Shown here one piece after another: positions 12,841 to 18,195 of a stretch of DNA of 18,195 nt. Every line of letters starts with the position of its first letter. Position 1 is the first letter of the stretch. Below the pieces are notes generated by a model that was not told the DNA's origin, did no database searches, and saw only the letters and a list, made by a program, of their open reading frames with translations. Source of the stretch: Psychrobacter sp. (GTDB lineage: Bacteria > Pseudomonadota > Gammaproteobacteria > Pseudomonadales > Moraxellaceae); contig JARIAA010000180.1 of NCBI GenBank assembly GCA_029264635.1, forward strand, positions 1 to 18,195, given 5' to 3'. Both the position numbers and the translations under genes were made by a program.

Positions 12841-14934
12841 ATGAGTACTATTTTATTTGAACTGGGGTGTGAAGAGCTACCTCCAAAAAGCCTAAAACCT
12901 CTACGCGATGCATTAGAAAGTAGCGTCAAAGAACAGCTGACAGAGGCAAATATCAGTTTTGATAATATCAAAGCTTTTGCCGCGCCGCGCCGTTTAGCAC
13001 TACAGATTCAGGGTATTAGCGACAAGCAGCCTGACCGCACGGAAGAAAAGCGTGGCCCTGCGATTAAAGCGGCGTTTGATACCGATGGTAATCCGACGCG
13101 TGCAGCGATGGGCTTTGCAAAGGGTTTGGGCATTGAAGTAAGCGAGCTTACCACCATTAACACCGATAAAGGTAATTATGTTGGTTATGAGCAGACGATT
13201 CATGGTGAAGCGACGACTGAGCTGCTACCTGCTATCTTTCAAACCGCGCTTGATAACCTACAGATCGCCAAACGTATGCGCTCAGGGGCATCAAAAGAAG
13301 AGTTCGTCCGTCCTGTACAGTGGGCAGTATTGATGCAAGATGACACTGTTATTGATGCCACTATTCAGGGTCATCAAACGGGCACTCAAACCCGCGGTCA
13401 TCGCTTCCATAGCCCTGGTTTTTATACCATTGCCCATGCCAATGACTATGAGCAACTGCTTGATGGGTTAAAAGTCGTAGCAGACTTCGATAAGCGTCAA
13501 ACACGCATCAACAACCAAGTCAAAGCATTAGCAGACGAGATCAATGCAGATCCTATTGTCCCGCAAGACTTGCTAGATGAAGTGACGGCGTTAGTCGATT
13601 TTCCAATTGCACTGCGTGCAAACTTTGAGGCGCGCTTTTTACAAGTACCGCAAGAAGCGCTTATCTCAACCATGCAAGCCGATCAAAAGTATTTTTGCTT
13701 GACTGATAAAGCGGGTAAGCTACAGCCGTACTTTATTTTTATTACCAATATTGAGTCAAAAGACCCGAATCAAATTATTGAGGGTAATGAAAAGGTTGTG
13801 CGTCCACGTCTGGCTGATGCTGAGTTTTTCTTCTTACAAGATCAAAAGCAGCCGTTATTTGCGTTGACTGAAAGCCTAAAAACGCGTGTCTTCCAAGATA
13901 AATTGGGGACGATTTGGGAAAAGTCTGAGCGTATCGCCAAGCTTGCCGCGTTTATTGCGACACTGATGCAGCAGCAAGGTCATGATATTAATGTTGATGA
14001 AGCGGTACGGGCAGGTATTTTGTCCAAAGCGGATTTGGCAAGCTCACTGGTTGGTGAGTATCCCGAGCTGCAAGGTATCGCTGGGACGTATTATGCACGC
14101 TTGAATGGTGAGCCAGAAGCCGTTGCAGCCAGTTTAGAAGAACAATATCTGCCAAAGTTCAGTGGTGATGTATTGCCAAAAACACCGATCGGTATTTGCT
14201 TAGCATTGGCTGATCGCTTAGATACCTTAGCTGGTATTTTTGCAATAGACCAAGCACCGACGGGTTCTAAAGACCCGTTTAGCTTGCGCCGTTCAGCGAT
14301 TGGTGTTTTGCGTATTCTCATTGAAAAGCAGCTGTCAATCAATTTGGTGGCTTTGGTTGAACAAGCGATTAAAGGTTATAGCACGGCGGATGGTAGCAAG
14401 ATTGCCAAAATGGGCGATACCTTCACCCAAGTCATGGCATTTTTAAACTCACGCTATCGGGCGATGTACACGGAGCAGGGCGTTAGCGTCGATACCATTC
14501 AGGCGGTGCAAGCGATCAATCCGCACATGCCGCTCGATTTTGATCAGCGTATTCGTGCGGTACAAGCGTTTAGCGAGCTACCACAAGCTGAGAAATTGTC
14601 TGACTCAAACAAGCGTGTGGCTAATATTTTAGCAAAGTCAGAAGTAACAGTCGCTGATAAGGTCGATGAGGCATTGCTTACTGAACCTGCCGAGCAGAAT
14701 TTATATAGCAGCGTTCGTCAAGCGCAAACGGCAGTGACACCACTACTTGAAAAGGCTGACTACACACAAGTATTGCAAACGCTTGCCAGTTTGGATGAGC
14801 CGCTCACCCAGTTCTTTGATAGTGTGATGGTCAATAGTGAAGATGACACCCTTAAAAATAACCGTCTAGCACTGCTAAAGCAAGTACGTGCGCTGTTCTT
14901 AACGGTAGCAGATATCAGTGAGCTACAACTGTAA
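12841..14934 (+). CDS. glyS: Glycyl-tRNA synthetase beta subunit
   Basis: A 697-residue tRNA-binding subunit of heterotetrameric glycyl-tRNA synthetase, near the E. coli length (689). It opens with LFELGCEELPPKSL, the GlyS signature. It continues with FAAPRRLAL, GPAIKAAFD, RSGASKEEFVRPVQWAV, HRFHSPGFYTI, LVGEYPELQGIAGTYYA (about 401-417, the HD-like region) and DPFSLRRSAIGVLRI (about 477-491). The C-terminal 150 residues correspond to the DALR-like anticodon-binding domain. A TAGGAG ribosome-binding site overlaps the glyQ stop codon, so the two subunits are probably made in a coupled, balanced way. A 12-bp terminator hairpin follows the stop by about 57 bases. Confidence 0.98.
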   Translation: MSTILFELGCEELPPKSLKPLRDALESSVKEQLTEANISFDNIKAFAAPRRLALQIQGISDKQPDRTEEKRGPAIKAAFDTDGNPTRAAMGFAKGLGIEVSELTTINTDKGNYVGYEQTIHGEATTELLPAIFQTALDNLQIAKRMRSGASKEEFVRPVQWAVLMQDDTVIDATIQGHQTGTQTRGHRFHSPGFYTIAHANDYEQLLDGLKVVADFDKRQTRINNQVKALADEINADPIVPQDLLDEVTALVDFPIALRANFEARFLQVPQEALISTMQADQKYFCLTDKAGKLQPYFIFITNIESKDPNQIIEGNEKVVRPRLADAEFFFLQDQKQPLFALTESLKTRVFQDKLGTIWEKSERIAKLAAFIATLMQQQGHDINVDEAVRAGILSKADLASSLVGEYPELQGIAGTYYARLNGEPEAVAASLEEQYLPKFSGDVLPKTPIGICLALADRLDTLAGIFAIDQAPTGSKDPFSLRRSAIGVLRILIEKQLSINLVALVEQAIKGYSTADGSKIAKMGDTFTQVMAFLNSRYRAMYTEQGVSVDTIQAVQAINPHMPLDFDQRIRAVQAFSELPQAEKLSDSNKRVANILAKSEVTVADKVDEALLTEPAEQNLYSSVRQAQTAVTPLLEKADYTQVLQTLASLDEPLTQFFDSVMVNSEDDTLKNNRLALLKQVRALFLTVADISELQL

Positions 14935-14990
14935 TTTATCTCCGAAGCTCTTTAATACGGTTATTTAGGTGTAATGGACATTTTTCATAA

Positions 14991-15018
14991 AAAAACTGGC
15001 TATAGGTAGCCAGTTTTT
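14991..15018 (+). terminator. Rho-independent terminator of glyQS
   Basis: A perfect 12-bp stem, AAAAACTGGCTA (14991-15002) with TAGCCAGTTTTT (15007-15018), has a TAGG loop; the right arm ends in T5. Confidence 0.9.
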
Positions 15019-15227
15019 AGCGTTATATCGCAGAGCCTCTTAGTACCTCTACGTATTAGACTGAGCAGTAATTGTGATGGTAGCATGATTTACAATAAAC
15101 GTTATATCATGACTACGACCGATGCTAATAAAAGTGTCATACATGTTATCAGTCTTGTCGTAATATGCTAAGCATGAATTAACTATCTCTCTATTGCGCA
15201 TTATCTATCCAATCAAGGAGCATTGCT

Positions 15228-15515
15228 GTGTTGGCTGCGATCATTGTAATTATTATTATTTGGCTTTCGATGTGGGGCTTTTATAAGTTCATGTATCCAC
15301 GAGCACCCAAAAGTATGATGCCAAAAGAAGGCGATATCACCACACCGCGTCATTGCGACTTTTGTGGCAACAGCTTGGCCGAATATCGCGGTGTTCTTGA
15401 GATCAAAACTACATCAGCTGCAGATAATGCTACTGAAGATGAGTCTCAAAAAGAGTTGTTTTTTTGCAACTATGAGCATCAAGCAAATTTTCATGCTGGT
15501 AAAAAATACCAGTAA
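15228..15515 (+). CDS. Small membrane-anchored protein with zinc-finger-like Cys/His motif
   Basis: A 95-residue protein that I do not recognise as a named family. Residues 2-19 form one hydrophobic helix (LAAIIVIIIIWLSMWGF), followed by a basic segment, so it is probably anchored N-out/C-in. The soluble part carries CDFCG (C43, C46) and, after an acidic linker, FFCNYEH (C80, H84) with H89 close by. The spacing Cx2C-x33-C-x3-H with an FFC turn recalls treble-clef fingers of the TRASH/FCS type (short CxxCG, then FCSxxH). That similarity is by eye. The start is GTG with AAGGAG seven bases upstream; a TTG directly follows. It stands alone between glyS and the convergent zapA, with no visible terminator of its own. 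Confidence 0.78.
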   Translation: MLAAIIVIIIIWLSMWGFYKFMYPRAPKSMMPKEGDITTPRHCDFCGNSLAEYRGVLEIKTTSAADNATEDESQKELFFCNYEHQANFHAGKKYQ

Positions 15516-15601
15516 AAATCCAGAGTGCTATCTCTACGACTGAACTGACTAAACACAAACAACGAGCTTTAAACAGATAGTGTCTAATTTTCCACTAAAG
15601 C

Positions 15602-16021
15602 TTATAAGATAGATTTTGCATCTTCCATAATTTTGCCTAGTAGCGCTTGCGCTTGTTTCGAAGCTTGAGCGGTTTCAGTATCGCTCTTTTTATGAGCGTG
15701 GATTTTTTCATAAAGATTTAAGCAGCAAAGTACCAGTAAATTCTCTTGCCCCAGATTTGGCGCTTCTCTTTTAATGTTGAGAAGGAAGTCGTTTATATAA
15801 TATACCGCCGAACGTAGCTCTGCTTCTTCATTTACAGGGCAGTAAATCTGATAAGTGACGCCCGCGATAACGATATCAACCTTTTTCATTTGTGGCTCAG
15901 GCGCTGCTGGTTTTACGGTCACGCTAGAGGTTGATTGAGCGCGCTCGTTTGGTTGTTCGTTTTGATTAGGCTGAGATTTCAGCTGAGTGTTTTGCGTAGC
16001 GTTGCTATTACTATCGGTCAT
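15602..16021 (-). CDS. zapA: Cell division protein ZapA with N-terminal low-complexity extension
   Basis: A 139-residue protein whose last 95 residues are ZapA, a cytoplasmic protein that cross-links FtsZ filaments at the division ring. The ZapA core begins KKVDIVIAGVTYQIYCP (46-62), followed by EEAELRSAVYYINDFL and a helix NLLVLCCLNLYEKIHAHK, ending in a coiled-coil-prone tail. The first 44 residues are rich in Asn, Gln, Ser and Pro and look disordered; typical ZapA lacks them. The longer start is chosen because AGGA lies six bases before its ATG, whereas M45 has only a poor site. It follows a coiled-coil gene by 72 bp on the same strand, an arrangement often seen for zapA in gammaproteobacteria. 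Confidence 0.92.
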   Translation of the reverse strand: MTDSNSNATQNTQLKSQPNQNEQPNERAQSTSSVTVKPAAPEPQMKKVDIVIAGVTYQIYCPVNEEAELRSAVYYINDFLLNIKREAPNLGQENLLVLCCLNLYEKIHAHKKSDTETAQASKQAQALLGKIMEDAKSIL

Positions 16022-16093
16022 AAAACATCCTACAATGTAACGTCGTTAATATAATAGAGATAAAGAAGCATAATTACAGTATCGCATGCTTAT

Positions 16094-16534
16094 TTATCCT
16101 TCCATCTGGTCGATACGAGTGAGGCGTTTTAAGACCACTTGCGTACGTTCGGCCGCCAGCTGGTTTTTCTCTTGTAAATCTTGATTCAGTTTTTTAAGGT
16201 CGTCATTTTGCTGCTTCAGCTCGTTATTATGCTGCTGTAACTCGTTATTATGTCGCTGCAAATCGCTTAGCTGTTTGTGTAGCTCGTCCTGCTCTTCACC
16301 AATCATGTGGTGCGCCTCAGCAAGGCTCTGATAGCGCTTATCAAGATCGCTCAGCTGTTTTTTAGCATGGTCATGTTCAGATCTAAAGCTACTTAACTGA
16401 TGTTTGAGTGCGGCCAATTCTTTAGGATCGCTATTAGGCTTTTGTTTGAGGCTGCTAAGTTCGCTACTGACGAGCTGATACTGATTTTTGATGTCAAGTA
16501 TCATTTTTTCCAAGGTTTTAAGTTGATCATACAT
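16094..16534 (-). CDS. Coiled-coil protein upstream of zapA (ZapB/TIGR02449-like)
   Basis: A 146-residue protein that is coiled coil almost throughout. It has leucine-spaced helices from residue 5 to 140, interrupted by KPNSDPKE (32-39). Residues 92-126 contain five near-identical heptads of the type LxxxNxx (units such as LQQHNNE and LKQQNDD), encoded by 21-bp DNA repeats. The end, EKNQLAAERTQVVLKRLTRID, resembles short proteins of the TIGR02449 type that commonly precede zapA and are thought to aid division-ring assembly, like ZapB. It is about twice the usual length of those, owing to an added N-terminal coil. The ATG is at 16534, and the gene diverges from the UPF0149 gene. Its function as a division factor is inferred from position and shape. 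Confidence 0.8.
   Translation of the reverse strand: MYDQLKTLEKMILDIKNQYQLVSSELSSLKQKPNSDPKELAALKHQLSSFRSEHDHAKKQLSDLDKRYQSLAEAHHMIGEEQDELHKQLSDLQRHNNELQQHNNELKQQNDDLKKLNQDLQEKNQLAAERTQVVLKRLTRIDQMEG
16199..16261. repeat. Three 21-bp imperfect tandem repeats inside the coiled-coil gene
   Basis: Units at 16199-16219, 16220-16240 and 16241-16261. The second and third match at 18 of 21 bases and share CTCGTTATTATG exactly; the first and second match at 15 of 21. Each unit encodes one heptad of the coiled coil. Confidence 0.8.
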
Positions 16535-16808
16535 AGTCAGTCTTTATCCTTAACCAGTGATGCGTGGATGTGAATTTTCTTTTGTATATTTAATAATGCC
16601 ATAGGTGACCGCATAATAGCTATATCGACAAAGTAAATGCAAGAACTGTGTTTTATTTTTCATGTCTATTCGTTTCGATACGAATGAGCCTGCTAAAACA
16701 TAGAAGATGAGTAAGGTTATCTCATTGACAATTGTACAGTAATAATAACTCAATAGCTTCAAGGTTATTGCTAATTAATAAGCACCCATCAACATTAGGA
16801 TAAGAATT

Positions 16809-17462
16809 ATGAATGACAATATCTCTGGTTGGAACACTTGGTCTACCGCGATTGAAGACTGGACGGACGTCTCTATCAGTGAGCTGCATGGTTTTATGAC
16901 GGGTCTTATGACCGCTTGTCATGCACCCAGCGAGCAGGAATGGGCCACTGTATTGGCAGAGTTAAGCTTTGCACCATTGCCAGATGCTGCGTTGACTCTG
17001 TTAACCGAAGAGGCAGAAGACACCGTGTTTCAGCTTAAGGATAAAGACGATGCGTATGCTTATACGCCGCTTGTACCCGATGATGATCACGACCTATATG
17101 AGCGCGTGATGGCGCTAAAACAATGGGCAAATGGTTTTATGACGGGCTTTGGGGTTTCTGATTGCCGTTTGACGGGCGAAGAAAATGAGATGCTCATGGA
17201 TTTGGCAAAAATTGGCGGTATCCGTCTTGAAGAAGATGAAGCGTATGAAGGCGGTGAGGAATCTTATCTATATATTTATGAGTTTGCCCGTATGGTGCCT
17301 GTGAGCTTCGCCACTCGCAAACGCAAACCTGTCAAAGAGTTGGCGCTAATATCGGGCCTTGCCATGGATGCTAAAACCACAAAAGAGTTGCAAGCAGAAG
17401 GTAAGCTGCCAAAACCTATGCCACCTGTTATGGATGCGATGAATCAAAACAATCCATCATAA
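16809..17462 (+). CDS. UPF0149-family protein (YgfB-like)
   Basis: A 217-residue cytoplasmic protein of the UPF0149 family (YgfB/YecA type). Key blocks are SELHGFMTGLMTA (24-36), the typical ElHG-x-x-TG opening, and QWANGFMTGFG (105-115), the matching second block; both are helical. The middle and C-terminal parts are acidic, with no SEC-C zinc tail. E. coli YgfB is shorter (about 190 residues). In gammaproteobacteria ygfB usually lies back to back with zapA, exactly as here. The molecular role is unsettled; in Pseudomonas aeruginosa YgfB has been reported to dampen the AlpA-dependent ampDh3 response. AGGA lies eight bases before the ATG. Confidence 0.9.
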   Translation: MNDNISGWNTWSTAIEDWTDVSISELHGFMTGLMTACHAPSEQEWATVLAELSFAPLPDAALTLLTEEAEDTVFQLKDKDDAYAYTPLVPDDDHDLYERVMALKQWANGFMTGFGVSDCRLTGEENEMLMDLAKIGGIRLEEDEAYEGGEESYLYIYEFARMVPVSFATRKRKPVKELALISGLAMDAKTTKELQAEGKLPKPMPPVMDAMNQNNPS

Positions 17463-17507
17463 GCTTATTGTAAAATTTAATAACGGTATAAAATATGAAT
17501 ATAAGTT

Positions 17508-17560
17508 CATGTGGCCTTTGCATTTTTATACTTATTTTATAGTAACTTGCGAGCCACGTG
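17508..17560. repeat. Imperfect inverted repeat between the UPF0149 and deaminase genes
   Basis: CATGTGGC (17508-17515) and GCCACGTG (17553-17560) can pair over 8 bp with one G·U. The right arm is itself part of a CACGTG palindrome. No U-tract follows, so it is not a clear terminator. Confidence 0.3.
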
Positions 17561-17635
17561 ATTAAGATTTAGACTGGTTAAAAAGTTGTATAAACCCTCA
17601 AATCACTGATAAAAATGAGATAACAAAAAGGATGA

Positions 17636-18121
17636 ATGATGATAACTGATAATGATAGGCAGCATCTACGCCGCTGCGTTGAGCTTGCGAGTGAAGCATT
17701 AGAAGCAGGCGATGCCCCTTTTGGTAGTGTGCTGGTTGATGCCGACAATAAAGTACTACATGAAGATCGCAATCGGGTGAATAGTGTGGAGGCGACTTAT
17801 CATCCTGAGATTGCGCTCGCGCGCTGGGCGGCCGAAAATATGAGTGAAGATGCTCGCGCTAAAGCGGTGGTTTATACTTCGGGTGAACACTGCGCCATGT
17901 GCTCAGCCGCTCATGGCTTGGCAGGGCTTGGGCGTATTGTTTATATTAGCTCCGCCAAGCAATTGGGCGAATGGATGGCTGAGATGGGCGTCGAGTCGCC
18001 ACTTTCTATCAACACCTTGACAATTCAAGAAGTCGCGCCAAACATCCCAGTAGAAGGCCCTATTGCTGGCTTGGATGAGGAAATAAAGGCACTACAACAA
18101 CGCTCACTGCAAAAAGCTTAG
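17636..18121 (+). CDS. Cytidine deaminase-like nucleoside deaminase with HPE/HCxxC active site
   Basis: A 161-residue protein with the cytidine-deaminase fold used by tRNA adenosine deaminases and guanine deaminases. The region DAPFGSVLVD (26-35) is the typical first strand pair. The zinc site is recognisable but altered: HPE (56-58) replaces the usual HAE, and SGEHCAMCSAA (82-92), with C86 and C89, replaces PCxxC by HCxxC. The zinc ligands (H56, C86, C89) and the proton-shuttling E58 are kept, so activity is expected; the substrate base is unknown. The start has two tandem ATGs, and AAGGA is six bases from the second, making M2 at 17639 the likelier start. A further gene starts 31 bp downstream. 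Confidence 0.87.
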   Translation: MMITDNDRQHLRRCVELASEALEAGDAPFGSVLVDADNKVLHEDRNRVNSVEATYHPEIALARWAAENMSEDARAKAVVYTSGEHCAMCSAAHGLAGLGRIVYISSAKQLGEWMAEMGVESPLSINTLTIQEVAPNIPVEGPIAGLDEEIKALQQRSLQKA

Positions 18122-18152
18122 TTTTTTGCGTATATTGTGATAAGGATGTCTT

Positions 18153-18195
18153 ATGACTTCGAATAATAATGTGCACAGTGAGCCGCGCGATAATG
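18153..18195 (+). CDS. Start of an unidentified gene, cut by the window edge
   Basis: ATG at 18153 is preceded by AAGGA at a good six-base spacing, and the frame stays open for 14 codons (MTSNNNVHSEPRDN) to the window end. The residues are polar and do not identify a family. Its closeness to the deaminase (31 bp) suggests they share a transcript. Confidence 0.55.
   Translation, partial: MTSNNNVHSEPRDN

Noticed and set aside
14935..15601. 6S RNA (ssrS), often found near zapA in gammaproteobacteria
   Set aside because: Only 86 bases lie between zapA and the next gene, and no 6S-like conserved stem is visible on either strand.
17495..17542. 15-codon frame with a Cys-Gly-Leu-Cys motif
   Set aside because: Too short, with no ribosome-binding site, in AT-rich spacer.
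18108..18142. GCAAAAA/TTTTTGC hairpin at the deaminase stop
   Set aside because: It is almost all A-U pairs with a GC base of two, so it is too weak to call a terminator.
1..18195. Mobile elements, CRISPR arrays, toxin-antitoxin or defence systems
   Set aside because: No transposase, integrase, regular spaced repeats, or paired small toxin and antitoxin genes are seen. The direct repeats found are short and sit at promoters or inside one coiled-coil gene.

Overview
The window looks like ordinary chromosome from a gammaproteobacterium of the family Moraxellaceae, most likely Psychrobacter. This rests on the character of the proteins (GlyQ/GlyS, a NadR-PnuC pair, a ZapA-UPF0149 neighbourhood, and Acinetobacter/Psychrobacter-like short proteins), moderate GC in genes and very AT-rich spacers. 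No database search was possible. There is no sign of a prophage, insertion sequence, CRISPR array, tRNA or rRNA. The genus is an inference; the gammaproteobacterial assignment is firmer.

Layout. Positions 1-2353 (minus strand) hold a LysR regulator, a metallo-beta-lactamase-fold protein with unusual metal-site residues, and the start of a short-chain dehydrogenase whose start codon overlaps the stop of the previous gene. Positions 2570-8150 hold a periplasmic YceI protein, a DoxX-DUF1275 membrane pair, a small GNAT protein, two pirins and an Frm2-like nitroreductase. YceI, DoxX, pirin and nitroreductase proteins recur in quinone/electrophile and redox stress responses. Positions 8270-10746 (minus strand) are a nicotinamide riboside salvage unit, nadR-pnuC, with a DUF962/Mpo1-like membrane protein downstream. 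Positions 11219-14934 hold a PspC-domain protein and glyQ-glyS. Positions 15228-18195 hold a small membrane-anchored zinc-finger-like protein, zapA with a coiled-coil partner, a UPF0149 (YgfB) protein, an unusual nucleoside deaminase, and the first codons of a further gene.

The most interesting observation is regulatory. The doxX and first pirin genes, about 1.85 kb apart, carry a shared, ungapped 50-bp upstream block (38/50 identical by eye). It sits at almost the same distance from each start codon. It contains an inverted repeat of the LysR type (T-N11-A) about 65 bp upstream of an inferred transcription start, and it is followed in both cases by an aligned -10 box. This suggests that one activator co-controls the two units as a small regulon; the LysR gene in the window is a candidate.

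Other points worth a look: the adenylyltransferase half of NadR has lost its signature residues while the kinase half is intact; the MBL protein has a non-canonical ligand set; the zapA-linked coiled coil contains 21-bp tandem repeats that encode heptads; glyQ lacks a Shine-Dalgarno sequence and follows a potentially structured leader; and the pspC promoter lies within a long inverted repeat. Clear rho-independent terminators separate most units. I did not find a convincing novel multi-gene system beyond this possible regulon.
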